Shown here: piece by piece, positions 30,814 to 38,833 of the stretch
Layout: each line of letters starts with the position of its first letter
Position numbering within the stretch: the first letter of the stretch is position 1
Origin: Acidimicrobiales bacterium
GTDB taxonomy: Bacteria; Actinomycetota; Acidimicrobiia; Acidimicrobiales; Ilumatobacteraceae
NCBI GenBank assembly: GCA_030828465.1
Contig: JAURCL010000012.1
Location: 1-43,517, forward strand
Direction of reading: 5' to 3'
DNA: 43,517 bases
Notes under the pieces: generated by a model
Told to the model about the DNA's origin: nothing
What the model saw: only the letters and a program-made list of their open reading frames with translations
Database searches by the model: none
Translations under genes and position numbers: made by a program

Positions 30814-32238
30814 GTGCCGCGGCCGTACGACCTCGTGATCATCGGGCTCGGATCCGCCGGCTTGACGGCGGCGAGATTCGCCTCGGCCGAACTCGGGCTC
30901 CGCGTCGCGGCGATCGAGCGCGACCGCGTCGGCGGCGACTGCCTCTGGAGCGGTTGCGTCCCATCGAAGTCTCTCGCCCGGTCGGCGCGATCCGCCCACG
31001 AGGCTCGCCGCGCGGTCGACTTCGGGGTGCGCACCGGCGAGATCACCGTCGACCTCCCTTCGGTGTGGCGTCGTATTCGCGATGTGCAAGGTGTGATCGC
31101 GGCCGGAGACGACTCGCCCGAACGAGTCGCTGACTGGGGAGTCGACCTCTACAGCGGGACGGCGTCGGTCATCGGTGCCCGTCGCGTCCGGGTCGACCAG
31201 GAGGACGGAGCCACCGACCTCGACACACGCAACATCCTCCTCTGCACCGGCTCGCGCGCCCGCGTCCCGCACATCTCGGGGCTTGCCGATGTCGACTACC
31301 TGACCAATGAGTCACTTTTCGCTCTGGATGCCCCTCCGGCCTCTTTGGCGGTCATCGGTGGCGGACCGTTCGCCGTCGAGAGCGCCCAAGCCCTCAACCG
31401 GCTCGGCGTCGAGGTGACGCTCTTCGAGGCCCTCGACCGACTCCTCTCGCGCGACGAGCCCGCGCTCGCCGCGCGGGTCGCCGAGGTGCTCCGGGCCGAG
31501 GGGGTCGACGTCCGCCTCAGCACCGCGGTCACCGGCGTGCGATCGGAGTCCGGCGGTGTCGTCGTGGAGACAGCCGAGGGTGACTCCCGGGCGTCGGCCG
31601 TGTTGCTCGCCAGTGGGCGTACCGCAAACGTGGAGTCCCTCAGTCTCGACCGGCTTGGAATCGCGGCGGGGCCCGACGGCATCTCGGTCGACGCGCGGTC
31701 TCGCACGATCGTCTCGTCGATCTATGCGGTCGGCGACGCGGCTGCCGGTCGGTCGCTGTTCACCCACTCGGCAGCGCATGACGCCGTGATGGCCGTGCGC
31801 GACATGTTCCTCCCCGGTCGGGGCGCCGCAGCGACCCTCGTGCCCTGGGTGACCTTCAGCGACCCGCAGCTGGCCCATGTCGGCATGACGGCTGCCGAGG
31901 CGCGGGAGCGGTTCGGTGAGCGGAGGGTGCGAGTCACCCGGTTCGACCTCTCCGACACCGATCGCGCGCGGATCGACTCGACGCCTGAGGGCATGGTGAT
32001 GGTCGTGACCGCTCGCGGGAAGGTGGTGGGAGGACACATCCTCGCCCCGGAGGCCGGCGAGATGATCCAGGAACTGGCGCTCGCCGTGCGATTCTCGATG
32101 TCGATCAGGGAGCTTGGCGAGATCGTTCACGTCTATCCGACGATGTCGACCGGCATTTCCCAGATGGTCGCCGAGCAGGTGTTCCGACGGATCAGGCGGC
32201 TCCGCAGAGTGGCGAAGCTCAGCCGGTTGATGGGCTGA
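30814..32238 (+). CDS. MerA-like pyridine nucleotide-disulfide oxidoreductase
   Basis: A 474-residue FAD enzyme of the dihydrolipoamide-dehydrogenase/mercuric-reductase group. FAD binding is at LVIIGLGSAGLTAARFA, the redox-active pair is in GGDCLWSGCVPSKSLARSA, NAD(P)H binding is at LAVIGGGPFAVESAQALNRL, the second FAD motif is IYAVGDAA, and the base is in EIVHVYPTMSTGISQM. It lacks the N-terminal heavy-metal domain and the C-terminal Cys pair of true mercuric reductase, so another disulfide or a quinone may be the substrate. The basic C-terminus (RRIRRLRRVAKLSRL) is unusual and may bind membrane. It overlaps the convergent MFS gene by 20 nt. Confidence 0.88.
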   Translation: MPRPYDLVIIGLGSAGLTAARFASAELGLRVAAIERDRVGGDCLWSGCVPSKSLARSARSAHEARRAVDFGVRTGEITVDLPSVWRRIRDVQGVIAAGDDSPERVADWGVDLYSGTASVIGARRVRVDQEDGATDLDTRNILLCTGSRARVPHISGLADVDYLTNESLFALDAPPASLAVIGGGPFAVESAQALNRLGVEVTLFEALDRLLSRDEPALAARVAEVLRAEGVDVRLSTAVTGVRSESGGVVVETAEGDSRASAVLLASGRTANVESLSLDRLGIAAGPDGISVDARSRTIVSSIYAVGDAAAGRSLFTHSAAHDAVMAVRDMFLPGRGAAATLVPWVTFSDPQLAHVGMTAAEARERFGERRVRVTRFDLSDTDRARIDSTPEGMVMVVTARGKVVGGHILAPEAGEMIQELALAVRFSMSIRELGEIVHVYPTMSTGISQMVAEQVFRRIRRLRRVAKLSRLMG

Positions 32239-33484
32239 GGCTGGGGTCGAGCTCCTCGAAGGTGTCGATCCGCCTGATCGAGGGGAACAGTAGAGCGAAC
32301 GCCCCGGCGATGACCACGGTCGCGATTCCTCCACCGGCGATCGCCCAGGGCACTCCGAGATAGCGCGCGGCGACCCCGCTCTCGAAAGCTCCGAGTTCAT
32401 TCGACGCGCCGATGAAGACCCCCTCAACCGCCGACACTCGTCCGAGCTGCTCCGGAGGAGTCACGAGGGGCACCAGCGAGCCGCGGATGAACATCGACAC
32501 CATGTCGGCAGCCGACAGCACGACCAGCGCGAGGAACGCGACCAGGTAGCTGGTGGTGAGACCGAAGACGATGGTGCCGAGCCCGAACACCGCCACCGAG
32601 ACGAGCAGGGTGGGACCTACCCGTCGTCGTACCGGTGCGACGGCGAGGATGACCGCCATCGTGGCCGCGCCGACACCGGGGGCGGCTCGCAGCCACCCGT
32701 AGGCGATGTCGCCGACGCCCAATCGCTCGGCGGCGACGATCGGGATCAGAGCGACCGCACCGCCGAAGAGCACCGCGAAAAGGTCGAGGCTGATGGCGCC
32801 GAGCACCACCGGGGTCCGGCGGATGAACGACAGCCCCTCGAGGGCGAGTTTCAGGCTCGGCCGCTGAGACGGATCGGATCGATCGGTTGCCACAGCCGCG
32901 GCGCCGGGCCGGTACTGGACGGCCAGGATCAACGGGATCGCGCCAGCGGTGAGCACCGTCGCCACCGCGTAAGCAACCCACGGATCGATGCTGTAGAGCA
33001 AGCCGCCGAGAGCGGGTCCGAGGATCGAGGTACCGGTGAAGGTGGCCGTCCAGAGAGCCACGACCCGCGGTACATCCGCCGGTGGGACCATGAGCGGCAG
33101 CACCGCGCGGCGACTGGGTCCGATCATCGCGTCGGCGGTGCCAATCCCGACCGCGATGAGGAAGAGCAGCCACACACGATCGCCATCACCGAGGCTGAAC
33201 ACGACCAGGCCAGCTGCGCAGGCGAGACGACCCCCGAGGAATGTGCCCGCCACCCGGCGGCGATCGAATCGATCGGCGATGTACCCGCTCGGAAGGGCGA
33301 GCAGCAGACCGGGTACGAACTGCGCGAGACCGATCAGACCGATGTCGAAGGGGTTGCCGGTTAAGTCATAGACCTGCTTGAACAGGGCCGTGATCAACAG
33401 GTTGATCCCAGTCGCGGCGAGTGCCGTCGAACCGAGATATCGGCGGACTGGGCGCTGACGGAGCACGGTCAGCGCTGACGACAC
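32219..33484 (-). CDS. MFS exporter, EntS/MFS_3-like
   Basis: A 421-residue carrier with about 12 membrane segments. The start RRYLGSTALAATGINLLITA followed by FKQVYDLTGNPFDIGLIGLA, LPSGYIADRFDRRRVAG (loop 2-3 motif) and MIGPSRRAVLPLMVP match the MFS_3 group, which includes the enterobactin exporter EntS and many drug exporters. Substrate unknown. GTG 33484 follows TAGCGT by 7 nt. The 3' end overlaps the flavoprotein gene on the other strand (32219-32238). The divergent region toward 33618 holds a partial copy of the suf operator sequence, noted separately. Confidence 0.87.
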   Translation of the reverse strand: MSSALTVLRQRPVRRYLGSTALAATGINLLITALFKQVYDLTGNPFDIGLIGLAQFVPGLLLALPSGYIADRFDRRRVAGTFLGGRLACAAGLVVFSLGDGDRVWLLFLIAVGIGTADAMIGPSRRAVLPLMVPPADVPRVVALWTATFTGTSILGPALGGLLYSIDPWVAYAVATVLTAGAIPLILAVQYRPGAAAVATDRSDPSQRPSLKLALEGLSFIRRTPVVLGAISLDLFAVLFGGAVALIPIVAAERLGVGDIAYGWLRAAPGVGAATMAVILAVAPVRRRVGPTLLVSVAVFGLGTIVFGLTTSYLVAFLALVVLSAADMVSMFIRGSLVPLVTPPEQLGRVSAVEGVFIGASNELGAFESGVAARYLGVPWAIAGGGIATVVIAGAFALLFPSIRRIDTFEELDPSLSPSTG

Positions 33485-33491
33485 CGGCGAG

Positions 33492-33497
33492 ACGCTA
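33492..33497 (-). promoter_or_regulatory. -10 box of the MFS_3 exporter gene (leaderless)
   Basis: Minus-strand TAGCGT, 7 nt, GTG 33484. Confidence 0.5.
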
Positions 33498-33617
33498 GCC
33501 CCGTCACCGAGCCGCGCTCGGTTTCGGGACCGTGACGCACACTACGGAGATATGACGGTTCGTGTTCGATCTGATTGAGAAGCGCGATTCCTGCCCCGCG
33601 GGTCGATCAGGACGGGT

Positions 33618-33872
33618 ATGAACAGAGACATGACCGACATGTCGCTCGTCGCAGGGCGTGCCCTCGACGAGCGCCGCGCCCTCGATGACACCGTCGACAC
33701 CTGTGTCGACTGGCCCGCCGTCGTCCGTCTCGGCGTGACCATGAGCACCACCGCTGCCGCCGCCGCGGTCGTCACCTACGGCTCCATTGGGTCGGTCGGC
33801 CAGGGCGCGCTGATGCTCACCGTCATCGGTGTCGGATTCACCGGCTCGCTGCTCCGCACTCGCCGCGACTGA
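33618..33872 (+). CDS. Small hypothetical membrane protein
   Basis: An 84-residue protein of unknown function. The first 38 residues are charged (RDMTDMSLVAGRALDERRAL), followed by two hydrophobic stretches, LGVTMSTTAAAAAVVTYGSI and GALMLTVIGVGFTGSLL, and a basic tail RTRRD. This predicts a small two-span or hairpin membrane protein. ATG 33618 is preceded by AGGA at 33609-33612 with a 5-nt spacer, so unlike most neighbours it has a leader and Shine-Dalgarno. It lies 46 nt upstream of an alpha/beta hydrolase on the same strand. Confidence 0.55.
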   Translation: MNRDMTDMSLVAGRALDERRALDDTVDTCVDWPAVVRLGVTMSTTAAAAAVVTYGSIGSVGQGALMLTVIGVGFTGSLLRTRRD

Positions 33873-33918
33873 CGCGGACATCTCGTCCGGTCGAAGGCTG
33901 ACGTGCCACGATCGGCGC

Positions 33919-34626
33919 ATGTCGATCCGTCCGGTACTGCTGGTCCACGGCGCCTGGAGCGGAAGCTGGTGCTGGGCGCGCCTCCAGAGCGAGCTCGATC
34001 GACTCGGCGTTCCGTCGCATTCGATCGACCTCCCGGGGCACGGCGCCTCTCCCCTGCCGCTCGGTGACCTCGAGGGAGACGCGCGGGCGGTCGCCGACGC
34101 CGTCGACGCGCTCGGACCCGAGGTCACGCTCATCGGACACTCATACGGCGGAGCGGTCATCACCCGCGCCGCCGCACTCACCTCGGTCTCGCACCTCATC
34201 TACATCGCCGCCTTCGCCCTTGAGGACGGGGAGAGCGTCAACGGCTTCCTTCGAGCCGCCCCTCGCCACCGGGTCGAGCTCGCCGATGCCATCCGGCCGG
34301 CGGAGGACGGCACGACCACCCTCGATCCCGACGTGATCGGCCCAATCTTCTATCCGACGCTCGACCCGACCGAGCGAGCGGCGCTCACCGCACGGCACTC
34401 GCCTCAACCCAACGCCGCGATGACCCAAGCGGTCACCGGCAACCCCCGACCGACGACGCCATCGACCTACGTCCTGTGCAACCGCGATCGAACCGTTCAC
34501 CCGGAGCACCAGCGGATCATGGCCGAGCGCTGCGACACGACGATCGAACTCGCCCGCGACCATTACCCCTTCATCGAGGATCCCTCCGAGTCGGCCGGGA
34601 TCATCGCCCGCATCTCGGCGGGGTGA
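33919..34626 (+). CDS. Alpha/beta hydrolase, esterase-like
   Basis: A 235-residue alpha/beta hydrolase. It starts VLLVHGAWSGSWCWARL (oxyanion HG), then SIDLPGHGASP, the nucleophile elbow LIGHSYGGAVITRAAA, an acid candidate in CNRDRTVHPEHQRIMAER and the catalytic His in ARDHYPFIEDPSESA. The pattern GAW.G.W.W, GHSYGG and DH.PF resembles plant methylesterase/hydroxynitrile-lyase-like proteins that are common in actinobacteria. ATG 33919 follows CACGAT by 6 nt, a near-match to the leaderless box. The thioesterase gene follows directly, with a possible GTGA overlap. Confidence 0.85.
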   Translation: MSIRPVLLVHGAWSGSWCWARLQSELDRLGVPSHSIDLPGHGASPLPLGDLEGDARAVADAVDALGPEVTLIGHSYGGAVITRAAALTSVSHLIYIAAFALEDGESVNGFLRAAPRHRVELADAIRPAEDGTTTLDPDVIGPIFYPTLDPTERAALTARHSPQPNAAMTQAVTGNPRPTTPSTYVLCNRDRTVHPEHQRIMAERCDTTIELARDHYPFIEDPSESAGIIARISAG

Positions 34627-34628
34627 TC

Positions 34629-35429
34629 ATGACCGATCAAGCCGACGCGCTCTTCGAGAGATCAGGAGACCGCTTCACCCCGACCGTGCTCGCGGCCGGA
34701 CCCTGGGACCCGGCGAACTGTCACGGTGGCCCACCCTCAGCGCTCCTCGCTCGCGCCGTCGAACATCACGACTCCGACGGCGTCGAGTGGCAAGTGGCCC
34801 GCCTGACCATCGAACTGCTCCGTCCAATACGGGTTGGGCGGCCACTGAGCATCGCGTCGGCGACCGAACGCGCCGGTCGTCGCATCTCCGTGGTCACCGC
34901 CTCCCTCATCGACGGTGAGCATGAGGTGGCCGGCGTCCGCGCCCTGCGGATACGACGGCGCCAGGACGATCTTCCGGAGGGGGTCGTGCCCACCGACTCG
35001 ATGCCGACCGCCGTCGAGCAGTCGTGGCCCGATGTCGCCGACTTCACCGACGACCAGCCGAGCTACGTCGGTCATGCCTGCGAGTTCCGGTTCGCCAGCG
35101 GTGGCTGGAACCAGCTCGGCGCTTGCGCCGTGTGGATCCGACTGCTGTGCCCCGTCATCGGCGGTGAACACCCGACCGGCCTCCAACGCGTCGCGGCGGC
35201 CGCCGACTTCGGCAACGGTGTCTCCGCCGACGTCGACTTCAACAATTGGCTGTACATCAACCCGGATCTCACCATCCACCTCGCTCGGCCGGCGCGCGGA
35301 GAGTGGATCGGTCTCAGGGCGTCATCGCATCTCGGCGGCACCGGAACCGGCCTCGCCCACTCGCTCCTCCACGACGAGGACGGGCCGCTCGGACTGAGCC
35401 TTCAGAGTTTGCTGGTCGAACCGCGCTGA
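34629..35429 (+). CDS. Acyl-CoA thioesterase, double-hotdog (TesB-like)
   Basis: A 266-residue protein with two hotdog halves. The first has AAGPWDPANCHGGPPSALLARA with the HGG turn, then VARLTIELLRPIRVGRPLSI; the second has VWIRLLCPVIGGEHPTGLQR, AAADFGNGVSADVDFNNWLY and INPDLTIHLARPARGEWIGL. That arrangement is typical of acyl-CoA thioesterase family proteins (4HBT_3) that hydrolyse acyl-CoA to free acid and CoA. ATG 34629 is used; GTG 34623, two codons earlier, would overlap the previous stop by GTGA as do other pairs in this window and is equally possible. It converges on the acetoacetyl-CoA synthetase with 3 nt between stops. Confidence 0.85.
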   Translation: MTDQADALFERSGDRFTPTVLAAGPWDPANCHGGPPSALLARAVEHHDSDGVEWQVARLTIELLRPIRVGRPLSIASATERAGRRISVVTASLIDGEHEVAGVRALRIRRRQDDLPEGVVPTDSMPTAVEQSWPDVADFTDDQPSYVGHACEFRFASGGWNQLGACAVWIRLLCPVIGGEHPTGLQRVAAAADFGNGVSADVDFNNWLYINPDLTIHLARPARGEWIGLRASSHLGGTGTGLAHSLLHDEDGPLGLSLQSLLVEPR

Positions 35430-35432
35430 GCC

Positions 35433-37424
35433 TCAGCGACGAGAGCGAGCGACCTCGACGACCGCATCGATCGCCGCCGGATCTTTCAGGGCTCCACGGC
35501 TGGCGACCACCTCCGGGTCGGCTCCGAGAAGAATCCGCTTCACCGGCAACTCCAACTTCTTCCCGCTGAGCGTGGTGGGGACCGCATCGAGACGGTGCAC
35601 CTCATCGGGCACATGCCGGGGTGACAACTGCGACCGGACGACGGTCCGGATCTCAGCGACCAGGTCGGAGTCGACCACCCGACCCTCGCCCGCCCCCACC
35701 ACGAAGAGCACGAGTAACCCCGGATCATCACCCTGCTCACCCTCGAGATGAACGACAAGGGAGTCGACCACTCCAGGCACCGACTCGACCACCCGGTAGA
35801 TCTCGGCGGTGCCAACCCGCACGCCGCCTCTGTTGAGGGTCGCGTCGCTCCGGCCGGAAATAACGCACGATCCGCGATCGGAGAAGGTGACCCAGTCTCC
35901 GTGCCGCCAAATCCCCGGGTAGTGCTCGAAATAACTCGCCGAATAGCGACTCCCGTCGTCGTCACCCCAGAACCCGATCGGCATCGACGGCATCGGCTCG
36001 GTTACCACCAGTTCACCCTGGGAACCGACCACCTCATGACCGTCCTCGTCGAACGCCGCGACCGCGCAACCGAGGTAACGGGCAGGAATCTCTCCGGTCC
36101 ACACCGGAGTCATAGGGCTCCCTCCGACAAAGGCCGAGGCGATGTCGGTGCCTCCGGAGATCGGCGACAGCATCGCCGTGGCTGACACGTGATCGTGGAT
36201 CCAGTGGAATCCCTCCGGAGGCAGTGGCGCGCCGGTCGAGCCGACGGCGCGGATCGCCGACAAGTCGAACCGCTCCGACGCACGGACTTCGGCGCGAGCA
36301 CAGGCGGTGAAGAACGGAGCCCCACCGCCGAACCAGGTCACCCGCTCCTCGGCAGCGAGACGCCAGAGAGTCTCGGGACCATCAGCGTTCGGATCACCGT
36401 CGTACAGCACGAGCGTCGAGCCATGGAGCAGACCCGAGACCAGGTAGTTCCACATCATCCAGCCGGTGGTGGTGAACCAGAAGAACCGATCGTCGAGTCC
36501 CATGTCACCGTGAAGACCCTGCACTTTCAGATGCTCGAGCAGCACCAGTCCTTGACCGTGCACGATCGGCTTCGGTAGGCCAGTGGTGCCCGAGGAGTAC
36601 AGCACGTAGAGCGGGTGCTCCACCTCCCGACGCTCAAAAGCGAGAGGCTTCTCGGTAGGCGCCACCATCACCTCCGACCACGCGAGCACCGGAACGGCCG
36701 CCACCGACTCGGGCAGACCCCGGTCGAGGTACGCGACGGAGATCACGGCGGACAGCGTCGGTAGCCCAGCGCAGATCTCGGTCACCTCATCGACGCGCCG
36801 AACATCGTGACGGCCGTAGCGATAGCCGTCGACCGCGAGAAGCACCTTTGGCTCCACCTGCGAGAACCGGTCGAGCACGGCTCGCACACCAAACTCGGGG
36901 GCACATGAGGTCCACACCCCACCGAGACTCGAGACAGCGAGGAAGGCGACAATCGTCTCGGGGATATTCGGCAGATACGCGGCAACTCGGTCGCCGGGAC
37001 CGACGCCGAGGTCAACCAGAGCCGAGCGAGCTCGACGGACCGCCTCGATGAGTTCCGCGCCGCTCATCTCGCTGCGATCCCGCGATTGCGATCGCGCGAT
37101 AAGCGCTGGCCGTGAGTCGTCGAGGTGACGGAGGCAGTGCTCCGCGAAGTTGGTGCGAGCACCCGAGAACCAGTGAGCCCCCGGCATCACCCGGCGGTCA
37201 AGGACCTCCTCAAGAGCACCGTCGAAGTCGACGTCGAAGAAGTCCCAGATCGCGGCCCAGAAATCCTCAAGTCCATCGGTGACCGACCACGCCCACAGCG
37301 CCTCGTAATCAGGGAACGTCCGACCGGTGCGCCGCTCGCAAAGGTCGGCGAACGCCCCGAGTCTCGTCGACTGGCGGGCGTCGGCGGAAGGAGTCCAGAG
37401 CACCTCGGGTCGGGTCGTGTCCAC
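35433..37424 (-). CDS. Acetoacetyl-CoA synthetase
   Basis: A 663-residue acyl-adenylate-forming ligase of the acetoacetate-CoA ligase subgroup. Motifs: LYVLYSSGTTGLPKPIVHGQ (P-loop A3), FFWFTTTGWMMWNYLVSGLL, FGGGAPFFTACARAEV, GSTGAPLPPEGFHWI, ISGGTDIASAFVGG, the D-R region FSDRGSCVISGRSDATLNRG and the final lysine in LSGKKLELPVKRILLG. ISGGTDI.S.F and SGKK.E.PVK are characteristic of AACS. It activates acetoacetate for reuse in lipid or PHB metabolism. The start is GTG 37424 (6 nt after CAGACT) or GTG 37430; open codons further upstream lie opposite the divergent hydrolase and are not used. Confidence 0.93.
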   Translation of the reverse strand: MDTTRPEVLWTPSADARQSTRLGAFADLCERRTGRTFPDYEALWAWSVTDGLEDFWAAIWDFFDVDFDGALEEVLDRRVMPGAHWFSGARTNFAEHCLRHLDDSRPALIARSQSRDRSEMSGAELIEAVRRARSALVDLGVGPGDRVAAYLPNIPETIVAFLAVSSLGGVWTSCAPEFGVRAVLDRFSQVEPKVLLAVDGYRYGRHDVRRVDEVTEICAGLPTLSAVISVAYLDRGLPESVAAVPVLAWSEVMVAPTEKPLAFERREVEHPLYVLYSSGTTGLPKPIVHGQGLVLLEHLKVQGLHGDMGLDDRFFWFTTTGWMMWNYLVSGLLHGSTLVLYDGDPNADGPETLWRLAAEERVTWFGGGAPFFTACARAEVRASERFDLSAIRAVGSTGAPLPPEGFHWIHDHVSATAMLSPISGGTDIASAFVGGSPMTPVWTGEIPARYLGCAVAAFDEDGHEVVGSQGELVVTEPMPSMPIGFWGDDDGSRYSASYFEHYPGIWRHGDWVTFSDRGSCVISGRSDATLNRGGVRVGTAEIYRVVESVPGVVDSLVVHLEGEQGDDPGLLVLFVVGAGEGRVVDSDLVAEIRTVVRSQLSPRHVPDEVHRLDAVPTTLSGKKLELPVKRILLGADPEVVASRGALKDPAAIDAVVEVARSRR

Positions 37425-37475
37425 CCGCACAGTCTGACCGAGGAGCCTCCCGCTCGACGAGTGAGCGGCGACGAC

Positions 37476-37481
37476 TAGGTT
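37476..37481 (+). promoter_or_regulatory. -10 box of the dienelactone hydrolase gene (leaderless)
   Basis: TAGGTT, 6 nt, ATG 37488. Confidence 0.5.
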
Positions 37482-37487
37482 CGCCGA

Positions 37488-38171
37488 ATGGGACGAATCG
37501 ATCTGCAACCTGGCGGCATCTCCGGCTATCTGGCTGAATCGGCAACGGGATGCGGGCCCGGCGTGATCGTGGTGCAGGAGTGGTGGGGGCTCGACAGCGG
37601 CATCATCCAGATCTGCGACGAGCTCGCCGCAGCAGGTTTCACCGCGCTCGCCCCCGACCTCTACCGGGGAGAACTCGCCGGACACACCGAGATGGACCGA
37701 GCCGGCGAACTCATGGCCGCTCTCCCCATGGACCGCGCCGCCGAAGATATGAGCGGCGCCGTCGATCACCTGGCATCGCTCGAATCGACCAGCGGCGACG
37801 GTGTCGCCGTCATCGGCTTCTGCATGGGCGGCATGCTGACCTTCGTGCTCGCCGCGCTTCGCCCCGACCTCGTCAAGGTCGCTGTGCCGTTCTACGGGTT
37901 CCCGTCCGGAGACGACCAGCCGGACTACTCGCGGATCTCCGCGGTGGTGCGCGGCCACATGGCAGAGCGCGACGACTTCTTTCCCCCTTCCGGCGCCGCC
38001 GAGCTTGAGGGCAGACTCCGCGCGGCCGGTGTCGACGCCGAGCTCACGGTTCACGAGGGCACCGGTCACGCGTTCATGGCCCCGCACGACGCCCTCGGCA
38101 CCCAGCGCGCTGATCTCGCGGCCGAGATCTGGCCGCAGGTGCACGACCTCATCCGTTCCACGATCGCCTGA
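37488..38171 (+). CDS. Dienelactone hydrolase family protein
   Basis: A 227-residue alpha/beta hydrolase of the dienelactone-hydrolase family. It has GVIVVQEWWGLDSGIIQICD with the conserved Glu that helps activate the thiol, the nucleophile Cys in VAVIGFCMGGMLTFVLAA, the acid in AERDDFFPP and the His in HEGTGHAFMAPHD. Classical members open dienelactone in chloro-aromatic breakdown, but most genomic copies, such as this one with no aromatic genes nearby, have unknown substrates. ATG 37488 is leaderless. It converges on the tag gene with 11 nt between stops. Confidence 0.9.
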   Translation: MGRIDLQPGGISGYLAESATGCGPGVIVVQEWWGLDSGIIQICDELAAAGFTALAPDLYRGELAGHTEMDRAGELMAALPMDRAAEDMSGAVDHLASLESTSGDGVAVIGFCMGGMLTFVLAALRPDLVKVAVPFYGFPSGDDQPDYSRISAVVRGHMAERDDFFPPSGAAELEGRLRAAGVDAELTVHEGTGHAFMAPHDALGTQRADLAAEIWPQVHDLIRSTIA

Positions 38172-38182
38172 ACGACGATCGG

Positions 38183-38776
38183 TTAGGGCTGTCTCGGCTC
38201 CGCGCGGTGACAGCCGACGAGGTGGTCATCGGCCAGGCCCATCGACTGCATGAGGGCGTACATGGTGGTCGGCCCGACGAAGCGCCAACCCCGGCCCCGA
38301 AGGTCACGCGACAACGCGACTGAGGTGTCGGTGATCGCCGGGACCTCCGACATCTCCCGAGGCCGTGGTCGAGTCGGCTCCCGAAAACCCTCGAAGTAGG
38401 CACCGAACGAGCCGAACTCGTCGATCAGAGCTGAGGCAAGTCGAGCGTTGGCGATGACCGACTCGACTTTGCCTCGATGACGGATGATCCCGGGGTCGGC
38501 GAGCATCTCCTCGATCCTGCTCCCGGGGATCGATGCCACGCGGCGCGGGTCGAAGCCGTGGAACCAGTGCCTCAGTCGATCGCGCTTGCGCAGCACGGTC
38601 AACCAACTGAGCCCAGCCTGAAAGCCCTCGAGGCTCACCTTCTCGAACCACTCAATGTCACTGACCGCCGGTCGTCCCCACTCCTCATCGTGGTAGGCGA
38701 TGTAGTCATCGTGGCCCGCGCACCAACCGCACCGAGGCCGCCCGTCAACCCCGGTGAACAGGTCGTTCGGCGGCAT
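38183..38776 (-). CDS. tag: DNA-3-methyladenine glycosylase I
   Basis: A 197-residue Tag protein. The N-terminus has RCGWCAGHDDYIAYHDEEWG with the first zinc ligands and the conserved YH.EEWG block, then LFEKVSLEGFQAGLSWLTVL in slightly changed form (WFEKVSLEGFQAGLSWLTVL), FRGKVESVIANARL-like IIRHRGKVESVIANARL, and LRGRGWRFVGPTTMYALMQS with the terminal ligand region DHLVGCHRA. It excises 3-methyladenine from alkylated DNA. Length and motifs are standard. ATG 38776 follows TAATCT by 7 nt. It is divergent from the B12 mutase operon. Confidence 0.95.
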   Translation of the reverse strand: MPPNDLFTGVDGRPRCGWCAGHDDYIAYHDEEWGRPAVSDIEWFEKVSLEGFQAGLSWLTVLRKRDRLRHWFHGFDPRRVASIPGSRIEEMLADPGIIRHRGKVESVIANARLASALIDEFGSFGAYFEGFREPTRPRPREMSEVPAITDTSVALSRDLRGRGWRFVGPTTMYALMQSMGLADDHLVGCHRAEPRQP

Positions 38777-38783
38777 CCCGGCG

Positions 38784-38789
38784 AGATTA
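38784..38789 (-). promoter_or_regulatory. -10 box of tag (leaderless)
   Basis: Minus-strand TAATCT, 7 nt, ATG 38776. Confidence 0.55.
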
Positions 38790-38821
38790 GGCCCACCTTC
38801 GCGCGCGAACCGCGAAGGGCG

Positions 38822-38827
38822 TAGCCT
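38822..38827 (+). promoter_or_regulatory. -10 box of the acyl-CoA mutase operon (leaderless)
   Basis: TAGCCT, 6 nt, ATG 38834. It drives the four-gene unit ending at 43047. Confidence 0.5.
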
Positions 38828-38833
38828 CAGCCC

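Noticed and set aside
33552-33578. Eight-codon frame MTVRVRSD before the small membrane protein, as a leader peptide
   Set aside because: No Shine-Dalgarno and no TAnnnT at the right distance; no attenuator-like hairpin follows. Likely chance.
37431-38144. 240-residue N-terminal extension of acetoacetyl-CoA synthetase
   Set aside because: It lies antisense to the dienelactone hydrolase gene, has no similarity to ligases, and the family begins near 37424-37430.
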